Part shown: one piece after another, positions 9,136-18,691 of the stretch | How positions within the stretch are numbered: the stretch's first letter is position 1 | Layout: every line of letters starts with the position of its first letter | From: Planctomycetaceae bacterium | GTDB taxonomy: Bacteria; Planctomycetota; Planctomycetia; Planctomycetales; Planctomycetaceae | Length of the DNA: 64,000 bases | Assembly: GCA_014762625.1 (NCBI GenBank) | Contig: JABURQ010000087.1 | Coordinates: 1 to 64,000 of the forward strand | Direction of reading: 5' to 3' | Notes under the pieces: model-generated | Seen by the model: only the letters and a program-made list of their open reading frames with translations | Told to the model about the DNA's origin: nothing | Database searches by the model: none | Made by a program: the position numbers and the translations under genes

Positions 9136-9172
9136 CTTCGCGTTTCTCTGCCTCTTCGTGACTTTGCGTCAA
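9136..9172 (-). repeat. Right arm of imperfect inverted repeat around gene 8630-9079
   Basis: Read on the minus strand it begins TTGACGCAAAG and ends GAGAAACGCGAAG, matching the left arm at 8325-8361. A low-complexity CTGACTCCTG tract lies just outside it (about 9190-9226), mirrored by the GTGAGTGAGG tract outside the left arm. Confidence 0.6.
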
Positions 9173-9228
9173 ACACAACGGTCCGCTACGACTGATTCCT
9201 GACTCCTGTTTCCTGACTCCTCACAACA

Positions 9229-11313
9229 TCACCCCTGCAAATCATTATGCCGCAGTAACGGCTCAATCGACGGTTCCCGACCGCGGAAGGCTTTGAAGCT
9301 TTCCATGGGATCGCGGCTGCCGCCGACGGCCAGAATCTCGTCGCGGAATTTGCGTCCGGTTTCCATCACTTTGTCGTCGTTATCGAGGCCGACATCTTCG
9401 AAGGCCGAGAACGCATCGGCGGAAAGTACCTCGGCCCATTTGTAACTGTAATAGCCGGCGGAGTAGCCCCCCGCGAAGATGTGCGAGAACGCGCACAGGA
9501 AGCGGTTCTCGGGGAGCGGCGGCATGACGGCGGTCTGTTGGCTGATGCGGTTTTCGACGTCGAAGATCGTTTCTTCGCCGTTCGGATCGAAGCGATGATG
9601 CAGTTCCAGGTCGACGAGGCCGAACTGAATCTGTCGCAGCATTTGCGAACCGGCCCGATAGGTCCGCGCTTTGCAGATTTTCTCAAAGAGATCTTCGGGA
9701 AGCGGTTCTCCGGTTTCAAAGTGGGCCGTCATGCCGAGCAGAGTCGGTCGATGATAGCACCAATTCTCCATAAACTGGCTCGGCAGTTCCACCGCGTCCC
9801 ATTCGACGCCGTTGATGCCGGCGGCGTCCGCGAAATCGACTTTGGTCAGCATGTGATGCAGGCCGTGTCCGAATTCGTGGAACAGGGTAACCACCTCGGA
9901 GAAGGTCATCAGCGACGGCTTGTCGCCGACGGGCGGAGTGCCGTTGCAGACGAGATAGGCGATCGGGAGTTGCGAGCGTCCGTTGGTCATGCGGCGGTCG
10001 AGGCAGGTATTCATCCAGGCGCCGCCCCGTTTGTCTTCCGGGCGGGAATAGGGATCGAGGTAGAAGCCGGCGATCTGTTCTCCCGTGTTGTTGAAGACCT
10101 GGTAGAAACGGACATCCGGATTCCAGACGGGAACGTCGTTATTCGATTCCTTGATCGTCACGTCGAACAGACGGTGGATCACTTCATACAGCCCGTTGAG
10201 AACGCGGGGCAAAGGAAAGTAAGGACGCAGTTCGTCGTCGGTGTATTCAAATTTCTTTTCGCGAAGTCGTTCGGCCCAGAACGCAACGTCCCAGTGGTGC
10301 AAGTCGCCTTCGTGTCCGTTTTCCTGAGCGAGTGCCGTAATGTCGGCGAGGTCCTGTTCCCCTCCCGGCTTGGAAGCGGCGAGGAGCTGTTTTTCCATCT
10401 CCTCGATCTCGTCGACGGAGGGGGCCATCTTGGTGGCGAGAGAGAGATCGGCGTAGGTGTCGTAGCCGAGCAGGTCGGCTTTCTCTTTTCGGAGTTTGAG
10501 GATCTTCTCGATGAGCGGAGTGTTATCGAGATCGCCCTGAGAGGCGCGGCTGATGAAGGCGCGATAGACCTGCTCGCGGAGCTCGGCGTTGCGGCAGTGT
10601 TCCATAAAGGGGAGATAGCTGGGGATATCGAGCGTGATCTTCCACGGTCCATCTGCAGGAGTCGAGGGAGTCGGAGTTCCTTCGTGCGATTTATTCCACG
10701 CTTGCGAGGCGAGTTGTTTCAGGCTGTTGGGGCAACCTTCCATGTCGGCGGGATCGGTGACGATCAGTTCGAAGGCTTTGATGGAGTCGAGGACGTTGTT
10801 GGAGAAGTCGGTCGCCAGTTTGCTGAGTTCCTGAGCGATTTCGTTAAAGCGTTCCCGCTCCGCGCCCTGGAGGGCGATGCCGGAAAGCTCGACGCCGAGG
10901 ATCGCTTTGTCGAGAATGCGCTGTTGGGCGGGATCGAGCGACGGGTAGGCGTCGCTCTCGCGCAATTGTTTCATCGCTTGATAGATCGGTTCGCTTTGCG
11001 ACATCCGCAGGCTGAAGGCGACCATCGGGGCCAGCATCTCTTCGTGGGCCTGACGCAGTTCCTCCGAATTCTTCACCGACAACAGATGCCCGACCGGGTT
11101 CCAGATCTGTTCGTAGCGGATGTCGATTTCTTCCAGCCGGTCGAAGATCGATTCCCAGGTCGGCTCCAGATCGCTCTCGATCTCGGTCAGTTTCTGTTCG
11201 GCAAATTCGAGCAGCGCCTGCGCGGCGGGAACAACGTGACTCGGTTCGATACGATCGAAGCGGGGAAGGCCTGCCGTTTGCCAGAGTGGGTTTTGATCGA
11301 TGGAGTCGTTCAT
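9229..11313 (-). CDS. prlC: Oligopeptidase A, M3 family zinc metallopeptidase
   Basis: A 694-residue cytosolic thimet-type oligopeptidase, the usual length for PrlC/OpdA. The zinc site HEFGH is at residues 479-483 inside LFHEFGHGLHHMLT, preceded by the M3-typical GFYLDPYSRPEDKRGGAW region near 416-433 and followed by the conserved ELPSQFMENW segment. It degrades short peptides, including released signal peptides and proteasome-like protease products. The protein starts at ATG 11313. The gene is single, divergent from the thioredoxin gene across a 317-bp gap. A long open frame on the opposite strand is a coding shadow. Confidence 0.95.
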   Translation of the reverse strand: MNDSIDQNPLWQTAGLPRFDRIEPSHVVPAAQALLEFAEQKLTEIESDLEPTWESIFDRLEEIDIRYEQIWNPVGHLLSVKNSEELRQAHEEMLAPMVAFSLRMSQSEPIYQAMKQLRESDAYPSLDPAQQRILDKAILGVELSGIALQGAERERFNEIAQELSKLATDFSNNVLDSIKAFELIVTDPADMEGCPNSLKQLASQAWNKSHEGTPTPSTPADGPWKITLDIPSYLPFMEHCRNAELREQVYRAFISRASQGDLDNTPLIEKILKLRKEKADLLGYDTYADLSLATKMAPSVDEIEEMEKQLLAASKPGGEQDLADITALAQENGHEGDLHHWDVAFWAERLREKKFEYTDDELRPYFPLPRVLNGLYEVIHRLFDVTIKESNNDVPVWNPDVRFYQVFNNTGEQIAGFYLDPYSRPEDKRGGAWMNTCLDRRMTNGRSQLPIAYLVCNGTPPVGDKPSLMTFSEVVTLFHEFGHGLHHMLTKVDFADAAGINGVEWDAVELPSQFMENWCYHRPTLLGMTAHFETGEPLPEDLFEKICKARTYRAGSQMLRQIQFGLVDLELHHRFDPNGEETIFDVENRISQQTAVMPPLPENRFLCAFSHIFAGGYSAGYYSYKWAEVLSADAFSAFEDVGLDNDDKVMETGRKFRDEILAVGGSRDPMESFKAFRGREPSIEPLLRHNDLQG

Positions 11314-11630
11314 GGAAACCTCTGAGAATTCAGAATGTCAGTTAACCAGTGATTGGGTGGGTGGTTACATTAACGGATGTGGCGTCAAAAAAAGAGTGTG
11401 CCGACGGGAGAAGTGATCGAGTTTGTGAACTGTTTTACAGAGAAAATTTCGAAACGGCCCCAAAATATCAAGAAAATGGCGTCCGTTTTACGTAGGAATT
11501 TCGCTTTCACCTATTAGAGGGCCGCGGGACTTATCGAATTCCTCATGAGTTCAGGCGGCAATTTTGTTACGATTTACCCCTCGAACGGCGGGCTTGCTGC
11601 CGTTCCGGTTTAGAATTTAGAAAGAAGAAT
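11314..11630. other. Divergent intergenic region
   Basis: It separates prlC (minus) from the thioredoxin-like gene (plus) and must hold both promoters. I see AT-rich tracts (for example around 11390-11480) but no hexamer pair good enough to name, and no small gene. Confidence 0.4.
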
Positions 11631-12857
11631 ATGTTCTTTGAAAAACTCCAAGATCCCTTCCGTTGGCTAACGATCGCCGTACTTGCTGTGGTCGTGAGTG
11701 GTTCAGTTGGCTGGTACGCGTTTGCACAAAACGAAAAGAAGCCGTCCTCTCCCGAGTCTGCTGACGCGGACGCTGAAAACCCAGAATCAGAAACCAAGGA
11801 ACCCGCAGCCGATCCCTTCAAGATCCCCGAAGGGGCCAGTGCCAAGGAGCTGGCGGAATTTGTCCAGAAACTGCAATCGATCCCTCAACAACAGGCTTCT
11901 TCGCAAGCGGAATTCATCGCCTTGATGGAAAAGGTGGCGAAGACGACTCTCGAAGCTTCCGAGATCGGCCTGAAAATCGAAGGCATCAAGCCCGAAGAGC
12001 AATTGCCGTTCATTGTGATGAAAGTTCGCTCGCTCGTCGTCATGAGCCAACTGGGAGATGAAGAGAGTATCCAGAAGGCAATGGCGTTTGTCGAGTCTTA
12101 TCACGACAGCGAGAACCCTCAAATTTCCAGTGTCACCAAGGACATCACACAACAACTGAAGTTGACGCTCCTCCCTACAATGGACGCCAAAGAACGTCAG
12201 GCGTTGGTGGAAGAGGTGCTTGAGGAACCGGAAGCGGAAGGCCTGACGCGTTTCAACTTCCGTGCCGTGATGCGTTTGGCCGATGCTTACGAGTCTGCCG
12301 CTGAACCGGCGGACGCCGCCGCGCTATATCGAAGAATTGCCGCTCTCGCCGCCAAATCAGAGAACGAACAGATCGCCGAGCTCGCGGAAAAATTCATCGG
12401 GAAAGCGCGGATGGCTGAATTGCCCGGTAACAAGATGAAGGTGTTCGGGAAAACCCTCGAAGGGAACGAGTTCGATTGGGAGTCGTATCGAGGCAAAGTG
12501 GTGCTCGTCGATTTCTGGGCGACCTGGTGCGGACCTTGTCTGCAGGAGTTGCCGAATGTGCTTGCGAACTATGAAAAATATCACGATCGAGGATTTGAAG
12601 TGGTCGGGATTAATCTCGACAACGAAAAATCTCAGATCGAAACCTTCGTCAAAGAACGCGAAATTCCGTGGGTCAACATTTTCCCCGAGGATCCGGAATC
12701 CCGCGGTTGGAACCACCCAATGGCCACCTACTACGGCATCGAAGGGATTCCTTCGGTGATTCTGGTGGACCAAGAAGGGAAGGTCGTTTCGACGATGGCA
12801 CGAGGTCCCGAATTAGGAAAATTACTGGCCGAATTATTAGGCGACGAAGCGAAGTGA
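11631..12857 (+). CDS. TlpA-like membrane-anchored thioredoxin-fold protein
   Basis: A 408-residue protein. One N-terminal helix (about residues 13-32) exports and probably anchors it. An acidic linker follows, then a helical region of about 190 residues with no recognised family but TPR-like spacing (RAVMRLADAYESAAEPADAAALYRR), then a C-terminal TlpA/AhpC-TSA domain with the redox motif WCGPC at 299-303 and the cis-Pro region GIEGIPSVILVD. Such proteins reduce or oxidise disulfides in the periplasm. The helical insert is an addition compared with plain TlpA. A strong terminator follows the gene. Confidence 0.88.
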   Translation: MFFEKLQDPFRWLTIAVLAVVVSGSVGWYAFAQNEKKPSSPESADADAENPESETKEPAADPFKIPEGASAKELAEFVQKLQSIPQQQASSQAEFIALMEKVAKTTLEASEIGLKIEGIKPEEQLPFIVMKVRSLVVMSQLGDEESIQKAMAFVESYHDSENPQISSVTKDITQQLKLTLLPTMDAKERQALVEEVLEEPEAEGLTRFNFRAVMRLADAYESAAEPADAAALYRRIAALAAKSENEQIAELAEKFIGKARMAELPGNKMKVFGKTLEGNEFDWESYRGKVVLVDFWATWCGPCLQELPNVLANYEKYHDRGFEVVGINLDNEKSQIETFVKEREIPWVNIFPEDPESRGWNHPMATYYGIEGIPSVILVDQEGKVVSTMARGPELGKLLAELLGDEAK

Positions 12858-12877
12858 TTTCGAGCCAGAGAATCTAT

Positions 12878-12914
12878 CAACCGCTGCGTGATTTCACGGA
12901 GCGGTTGTTTTTTT
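12878..12914 (+). terminator. Rho-independent terminator after the TlpA-like gene
   Basis: An 8-bp stem CAACCGCT / AGCGGTTG is followed directly by a run of seven T. It lies 20 bases after the stop codon of the thioredoxin-like gene and before the lipase-like gene. Confidence 0.85.
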
Positions 12915-12988
12915 GATTTCTGGGACCATCAGAAGGAACGAGCGTGAGATCGATCAGCATGTTACGTCTGATGACCAAGGAGGGAAGC

Positions 12989-14068
12989 ATGGCGGAAGAG
13001 AAAAGGAAATCGAAATCCCCTCAGCGAGACGCTCGCTCTTTTTCGCGAATACGAAGCGGCAGCCTTTTGGCGCTCCTGTTATGCTGTTGGACCTCAACCA
13101 CGATCGCACAGGAAACCGTTCCGCAATTACCTGATTTGGGCTTTCGGCCCCTTGAGTTTGAGGAACCCGACATGCAAACCATGGGTGGTCGTCTGTTTTG
13201 GGGCGATGTCTATTTCTTCCATGAATGGAAAATCCAGCAGAATGTCTTCACCGGACATTATCGCCTGCTCAACGGAAAAGATGTGCGGAAAGCCTCCGGC
13301 ACCTACGGGGAATGTCTCGATGCCCTTCTGGAGATTCGCAAAGAACAGAATCTCGAACCGATGACCGGTAAGGCCGTGATTCTGGTTCACGGCATCATCC
13401 GTTCGTCCCGCTCGTTCGATAAGCTGAAAAAGCGGTTGGTCAAAGAAGGATATCAGGTCTTCGGGTTCAATTATCCGAGTACGCGGGTTCCGATCACCGA
13501 CGCCAGTCGCTATCTGGAGCGAGTGTTGACGTCATTCGACGGTATTGAGCAGATTGATTTTGTCGTTCACAGCATGGGAGGATTGGTCGTCCGCTGCTAT
13601 CTCAAAAATTGTGAGCAGGTGGACCCGCGGATCAGGCGAATGGTGATGCTGGGAGTCCCAAATCAGGGAGCCGGTATCGCCGATAAGGTGAAATCCTGGC
13701 CGGTTTACAAATTACTGTACGGTCCCGCCGGCCAACAACTCGTGACCGATTCCGAGGGACTGATCCCTCAGTTACCGGTCCCCGAATTTGAATTCGGAAT
13801 CATCGCCGGTGCGCGGGGAACGGAGAAGGGGTTCAACCCCCTGATTCCCGGCGACGACGACGGCACCGTCGAACTGGAACACACCAAACTTCCCGGTGCC
13901 GCTGACTTCATGAAAGTCTCCGCGCTGCATTCATTTCTGATGGGGCATCCTGCCGTCATCGACGCGACCGTCCGCTTTCTGGAAGAAGGAAAGTTCCGCG
14001 CGAACGAACCGGCTCAGCCCCTTCCCGCGGAGCAGAAAGAAAACTCGGAAGCCACCGTCTCAGAATGA
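12989..14068 (+). CDS. Secreted alpha/beta hydrolase, lipase-like
   Basis: A 359-residue exported hydrolase. A basic N-terminus and hydrophobic core (SLLALLLCCWTSTTIAQ) form a signal peptide. The alpha/beta fold is shown by the oxyanion-region strand AVILVHGIIRSSRSF and the nucleophile elbow DFVVHSMGGLVVR, with the likely catalytic Ser in HSMGG; a late His in SALHSFLMGHP could complete the triad. Relatives are esterases or lipases of the LipA/PGAP1-like type. Start: ATG 12989 has an almost perfect AAGGAGGG site five bases ahead, preferred to upstream GTG 12944 and ATG 12959. Substrate unknown. Confidence 0.85.
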   Translation: MAEEKRKSKSPQRDARSFSRIRSGSLLALLLCCWTSTTIAQETVPQLPDLGFRPLEFEEPDMQTMGGRLFWGDVYFFHEWKIQQNVFTGHYRLLNGKDVRKASGTYGECLDALLEIRKEQNLEPMTGKAVILVHGIIRSSRSFDKLKKRLVKEGYQVFGFNYPSTRVPITDASRYLERVLTSFDGIEQIDFVVHSMGGLVVRCYLKNCEQVDPRIRRMVMLGVPNQGAGIADKVKSWPVYKLLYGPAGQQLVTDSEGLIPQLPVPEFEFGIIAGARGTEKGFNPLIPGDDDGTVELEHTKLPGAADFMKVSALHSFLMGHPAVIDATVRFLEEGKFRANEPAQPLPAEQKENSEATVSE

Positions 14069-14269
14069 CTTACGCGAATGTGTAAGCTTGACCAGAAGAC
14101 AGATTTCCGGCGTGACTTTGCGTTTTTTAGCAAATTCCAACGTACCCTTCGCCCGCTGTGAGGAATATTATGAAGAAGCCTCTCACAAGCTCCCTTCGAG
14201 AAATCAGTGCCGTTCGGCAACGAAATAGGTGGACGTTCGATTCACCATTTCAGGAAGGAATCCACATTT

Positions 14270-15904
14270 ATGGCAACCGATCGAGCTTCCGATTCCAGGC
14301 TCGCCCGACAATCGAAATCTGACGATTCAACAAACCCTTCTTCCCGGAAGTCCGCCACTCCAGCGGACACGTCGCGCGCCTCATCCGGAACTCCCGCGAA
14401 ACCGAACTCCACGCCGCAAAGCGGGCAGCCGAAGCAGACGGTTCTCGAGCATCTCCGCCCGGAAAAAAAATCCTTGAAGGAGTATTTCTTGTCGCGAGAA
14501 GGTCGTCTCGCGGCGATCACTTATTTTATCAGCGTCGTCGTCCACGGCTTGATTCTCATGATGTTGGCGCTGGTGATTCTCAAGCCGGAACTGGCGGACG
14601 ATCTGTTCGAGATCAGTTCGTCGAAAATTGAAGAGCCGATTGATGAACTGGAGCAGGTTTTCGATTCTAAACATCAGCCGAAAGAGATCGTTAATCAGGA
14701 ATTCGAAGATCTCCCCGATCTCAACATCGCCCAGGATCTCATTGAAGAAACGCAGCCGTTGAATATCGATATCAGCGATGTTGATCCGGCGGTGGAGATC
14801 GATGAGAACTCTTTAAGTTCGCTCGCGGAACTGGCGAAGGAGGGTGAGTTCGGCGGTCGATCCGCCAAAGGCCGCCAATCGCTCGTCAAAGCCCAAGGGG
14901 GATCCGAAGGGAGCGAAGCGGCGGTGGTGCGGGGATTGAAGTGGATCGCCGATCTGCAGCAAGCGGACGGGAGCTGGAACTTCGGGGAGATTGGGGAAAG
15001 TCCGGATGAAGGCGACTTCGATCAGTGCGAGATGGGGGCGACGGGATTGTCGTTGATGGCGTTCCTGGGGGCGGGACATACCCATATGAAAGATGGCCCG
15101 TACAAAGAGAATGTCGCTGAAGGGCTCGCTTACATCATGAACAACGCCAGAATCCAACCGACCGGCGTCGACTATCGCGCACCCAGCAATCAGGGAAACA
15201 TGTACGTCCAGGGGATTTGCGTGATTGCTTTGGCGGAGGCCTTCGGAATGACGAAAGATCGTCGCCTGCTCCGCCCGGTGGAAGGTGGAGTTGCGTTTAT
15301 CATCAACGCTCAAAACGCGACCGGTGGAGGTTGGCGATACAACCCAGGGGACGAGGGAGATACGTCGGTCGTCGGATGGCAGTTGATGGCCTTGATCAGC
15401 GCGCGACACGCCGGCGTCAAGTTCCCCCGCAACGTGTTTCGAGGAGCGAGGGCATTCCTGAATCGGGTGGAGATTCAGGACGACAAGCATACCTGGTACG
15501 GGTACAACACCGCCGCCAAAAAACTCTCCACATCGGCGGTCGGGTTATTGTGTCGAATGTATCTGGGCTGGGACCGTAAAGTGAGTGGGCTCAAAAAAGG
15601 AGTCCAGCTCCTCGCCGACAAAGGTCCCTCCAAGGGAGACGACTATTACAACTACTACGCCACTCAGGTAATGCATCATTGGGGAGGCGAACCGTGGACG
15701 GCCTGGAATCACATCATGCGCGATCAACTCGTCAAGTCGCAGGTGAAAAAAGGCCCCGCGATGGGAAGCTGGAATCCGGGTACGGGGCACGGTCCCGCGC
15801 AGGGCGGACGTCTCTATACAACCTGCCTGAATCTGATGACGCTGGAGGTCTACTATCGCCATCTGCCTTTATATCAACGGAACAGTTTCTCGGCTGACTT
15901 ATGA
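14270..15904 (+). CDS. Membrane-anchored prenyltransferase/squalene-cyclase-repeat protein
   Basis: A 544-residue protein. A Ser/Thr/Pro-rich cytoplasmic N-terminus is followed by a single helix (AITYFISVVVHGLILMMLALVIL), an acidic linker, and a domain of alpha-toroid repeats resembling squalene cyclases and prenyltransferases (LKWIADLQQADGSWNF, GGVAFIINAQNATGGGWRY). The DxDD acid motif of squalene-hopene cyclase is not evident, so it is probably not a hopanoid cyclase but a binding or scaffolding member of the type common in planctomycetes. The start at 14270 has an AGGAAGG site; an upstream in-frame start (14207) lacks one. Single gene. Confidence 0.82.
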   Translation: MATDRASDSRLARQSKSDDSTNPSSRKSATPADTSRASSGTPAKPNSTPQSGQPKQTVLEHLRPEKKSLKEYFLSREGRLAAITYFISVVVHGLILMMLALVILKPELADDLFEISSSKIEEPIDELEQVFDSKHQPKEIVNQEFEDLPDLNIAQDLIEETQPLNIDISDVDPAVEIDENSLSSLAELAKEGEFGGRSAKGRQSLVKAQGGSEGSEAAVVRGLKWIADLQQADGSWNFGEIGESPDEGDFDQCEMGATGLSLMAFLGAGHTHMKDGPYKENVAEGLAYIMNNARIQPTGVDYRAPSNQGNMYVQGICVIALAEAFGMTKDRRLLRPVEGGVAFIINAQNATGGGWRYNPGDEGDTSVVGWQLMALISARHAGVKFPRNVFRGARAFLNRVEIQDDKHTWYGYNTAAKKLSTSAVGLLCRMYLGWDRKVSGLKKGVQLLADKGPSKGDDYYNYYATQVMHHWGGEPWTAWNHIMRDQLVKSQVKKGPAMGSWNPGTGHGPAQGGRLYTTCLNLMTLEVYYRHLPLYQRNSFSADL

Positions 15905-16028
15905 TCCTCTCGCGTCTTTCTTGAAGGAGAATGCCTCTCCACAGGGGACTGACTGTGGACAGTTTCCGCGCGTCTGAGTAGTCTCAAGGGATAGAGACAG
16001 AAAGAATATCACCACAGAAAGAGACCTC

Positions 16029-17435
16029 ATGACGATCTCCGTCAAGTACGACTCCACCGCCGCGAAAAAAGTCTGGGGAGACTACGACCCCTCGGCGGTG
16101 ATCGAAAAGATGCTCGCCGCGCGTACCGAACTGTTTGCCGACGTCGATTTGTTCAATTCCGGAGGTGACGTTCCGCCGAAGAAACAACCGCTCGACGCCG
16201 GGTTCATCGAATGGCCGCAGAAGCTGTTATTCGAGTATCAGGCCGATCAGGAAAACAGTCTCGTCGGGCAGATCATCGACGCTGCTGAAATGCTGCAGGA
16301 AGAAGTCGATCGCGTCGTGTTCCTCGGGATTGGGGGATCGTACATGGGAGCCCGAGCCTGTTTCGAGGCGCTGTGTCATCCGCATCATAATGAGATGCCC
16401 GCCGATTACCGCGACGGCGTCCCCCGCATCAGTTTCCAGGGACACAACGTCGATAATGATGCGACGGCGGGCGCGCTGGAAATGTTGGAGATTCTCGGGG
16501 ACGATCCCGCACAGTTTGACGATCGTTGGGCGCTGGTTCCGATCAGTAAGTCGGGAGGAACGCTGGAAACCGCCGTGGCATTCCGGCTGTTTCGCGAAGC
16601 GCTGGAAGATTTTTACGGAGAAGACTCTGACGAAGCGACTGAGTTTGTGATTCCCGTGACGGGTGAGTCCGGCAAGCTCCGCGATCTGGCGGATGAAGCG
16701 GAATACCCGGTCACCTTTCCGATCCCCGACGGCATCGGCGGACGCTTTTCGGTGTTGACCGCGGTGGGTCTGCTGCCTGCGGCGATCATGGGGCTCGATA
16801 TCGTCAAGATGCTCGAAGGCGCCGCTGCGATGACGCGGAAGTTCAAATCGGGGCAGCCGGGCGATAATCCCGTCTTCGATTACACGGTCGTCTGTAAGGC
16901 GTTCGAAGATGATTTCAACATGCCGATTCGATTGCTCTCGACCTGGGGGCTGCGGATGGAAGCGTTCGGCTTCTGGAACGACCAGTTGTTATCGGAAAGT
17001 CTCGGAAAAGATGAGCGGGGAGCGACCCCTCTGACCGTTGTGAATACCCGCGACTTGCATAGTCGAGGCCAGCAGCATCAAGAAGGACAGCGCGACAAGC
17101 TGATCACCAACCTGATCATCGAACGCCCCCAGACGGACGTCGTTCAAATCCCCGAATCCGATCGGGATCAGGACAATTTGAATCGCTTCGCCGGTAAGAC
17201 CATGAGCGAAGTGATGTCGGCAGCGATCCAGGGAACGAACCAGGCTTATGCCGATGAGAATCGACCGACGACCGACCTCATTGTTCCCGAACTCGATGAA
17301 GGAACGTTGGGAGAACTGTTTCAGTTCTTCATGCTCTCGACGGTTCTGGAAGGTCGCTATATGGGAGTGAATCCCTACGGCCAGCCGGGCGTCGAAGCGT
17401 ATAAAAATAATATGACTCGTATTCTGGAATCGTAA
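16029..17435 (+). CDS. pgi: Glucose-6-phosphate isomerase
   Basis: A 468-residue GPI with the sugar-phosphate-binding strand VFLGIGGSYMGARA, the phosphate loop SKSGGTLETAV and the C-terminal signature region DLHSRGQQHQEG. It interconverts glucose 6-phosphate and fructose 6-phosphate in the cytosol. The length is nearer the shorter bacterial form (about 450 residues) than the 550-residue E. coli type. It is followed after 30 bases by the UPF0173 gene, so the two may be co-transcribed. Confidence 0.93.
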   Translation: MTISVKYDSTAAKKVWGDYDPSAVIEKMLAARTELFADVDLFNSGGDVPPKKQPLDAGFIEWPQKLLFEYQADQENSLVGQIIDAAEMLQEEVDRVVFLGIGGSYMGARACFEALCHPHHNEMPADYRDGVPRISFQGHNVDNDATAGALEMLEILGDDPAQFDDRWALVPISKSGGTLETAVAFRLFREALEDFYGEDSDEATEFVIPVTGESGKLRDLADEAEYPVTFPIPDGIGGRFSVLTAVGLLPAAIMGLDIVKMLEGAAAMTRKFKSGQPGDNPVFDYTVVCKAFEDDFNMPIRLLSTWGLRMEAFGFWNDQLLSESLGKDERGATPLTVVNTRDLHSRGQQHQEGQRDKLITNLIIERPQTDVVQIPESDRDQDNLNRFAGKTMSEVMSAAIQGTNQAYADENRPTTDLIVPELDEGTLGELFQFFMLSTVLEGRYMGVNPYGQPGVEAYKNNMTRILES

Positions 17436-17465
17436 GTTTGTTGAAGAGAAGAGAGATGTGACCCT

Positions 17466-18146
17466 ATGACAACCCTCACCGCCCTCGGACATTCCTGTTT
17501 TCAAATCGAGACCGGCGAGCATTCGATCCTGATCGATCCCTTCCTGACCGACAATCCGCAAGCGACGGTCAAACCGGACGAGGTGAATCCCGATTTCATT
17601 GTTCTCAGCCACGGCCACGCCGATCACGTCGGGGATGCCGTCGAGATTGCGAAACGGACCGGGGCGACAGTCATCTCGAATTTTGAAATCGTCAACTGGC
17701 TGGGAAATCAGGGGGTCGAAAACACTCATCCGCAGCATCTCGGCGGAGGTTTCAACCATCCCTTCGGACATCTCAAACTGACGATCGCCCATCACGGCTC
17801 GGCTTTGCCGGACGGTTCCTACGGCGGAAACCCGGCGGGCTTATTGTTCACGATCGGCGGTCAGAAAATTTTCCACGCCGGCGACACCGGCCTGTTTTAC
17901 GACATGAAGTTGATCGGCGCGGTCGGGATCGATGTGGCGATCCTGCCGATCGGAGACAACTTCACGATGGGCCCCGAGGATTCGGTCAAAGCGACTCAAT
18001 TTCTGGAGCCCAAACAGGTTATCCCCATGCACTACAATACCTGGCCTCCCATCGAACAGGACGTCGAAGCGTGGGCAGAAGCGGTGAAGACGCACACGTC
18101 CGCCGAACCAGTGATTCTCGCCGCTAACGAATCGCTGAAGGTTTGA
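17466..18146 (+). CDS. UPF0173 metal-dependent hydrolase (MBL fold)
   Basis: A 226-residue metallo-beta-lactamase-fold protein of the UPF0173 family, full length for that family (about 225-230). The metal motif is visible as SHGHADHVGD near residues 43-52, with further ligands in IAHHGS, HAGDTGLF and the C-terminal IPMHYNTWPP. Members are predicted hydrolases of unknown substrate. Its position directly behind pgi suggests shared transcription rather than a proven glycolytic role. Confidence 0.9.
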   Translation: MTTLTALGHSCFQIETGEHSILIDPFLTDNPQATVKPDEVNPDFIVLSHGHADHVGDAVEIAKRTGATVISNFEIVNWLGNQGVENTHPQHLGGGFNHPFGHLKLTIAHHGSALPDGSYGGNPAGLLFTIGGQKIFHAGDTGLFYDMKLIGAVGIDVAILPIGDNFTMGPEDSVKATQFLEPKQVIPMHYNTWPPIEQDVEAWAEAVKTHTSAEPVILAANESLKV

Positions 18147-18691
18147 ATCAGGTTGCCGTTGGGCCGGTTCCTGCGGCCAGCAAGTCTCAGAGCGTGAATG
18201 TTTTTCAGGCCGGTCAAAACATCAAACCAGCCCTACTCTCTCTGTATTCGCGATGATATTTCAACTCCCGGCTCCGCCGCCGACCGAAGCAATTGCTCCC
18301 CTCGATCAACTCTGAATTCCATTTCCGCCGTGCGGAGGGGACCTCTGTAGGGAGGGGGGATGGAACCCGCGATGGTACCCGCGCTTGTTTAGAAACCGAA
18401 CAATTCTCGTTTCTCCGTTGTCCATATATTGCTCACAGCCTCGGTCAAGACGTTCCGGCGATACCGATTCGAGATTCTTGCTGAATTTATTTTCTATTCT
18501 GCTAAAGGTTTACGTCAATTCCGCCGACAGCGCGTGACTTCTGGCGCGTCGATTGCCTATTACGATCGCAGATTGGTCGGAGAGATCCACACGAGATGAA
18601 TATCAGGCCACGTGCTTCCAGCAGCTGATATCGATTGTCGGATTTTATCTCTCAACTCTTTTCAATCCTATCCTGCCGAAAGAGCAACATC
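18147..18691. other. Long intergenic region
   Basis: 545 bases without a convincing gene. A short GC palindrome GGCCG-7-CGGCC (18162-18178) lies just after the UPF0173 stop but has no T-run. The middle is AT-rich (around 18400-18520) and may hold the promoter of the small gene at 18692. Confidence 0.45.

Noticed and set aside
9481-11325. Long plus-strand open frame of 614 codons
   Set aside because: It lies entirely antisense to prlC, whose M3 motifs are unmistakable, and its translation is Val/Gly/Phe/Arg-rich with no domain. It is a shadow of biased codon use.
14069-14100. CTTAC / GTAAG hairpin after the lipase-like gene as a terminator
   Set aside because: It has only five base pairs and no T-run.
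15935-15962. TCCACA / TGTGGA hairpin before pgi as a terminator or operator
   Set aside because: The stem is short, no T-run follows, and there is no supporting context.
18293-18484. 63-codon open frame before the small acidic gene
   Set aside because: There is no ribosome site and the composition looks random.
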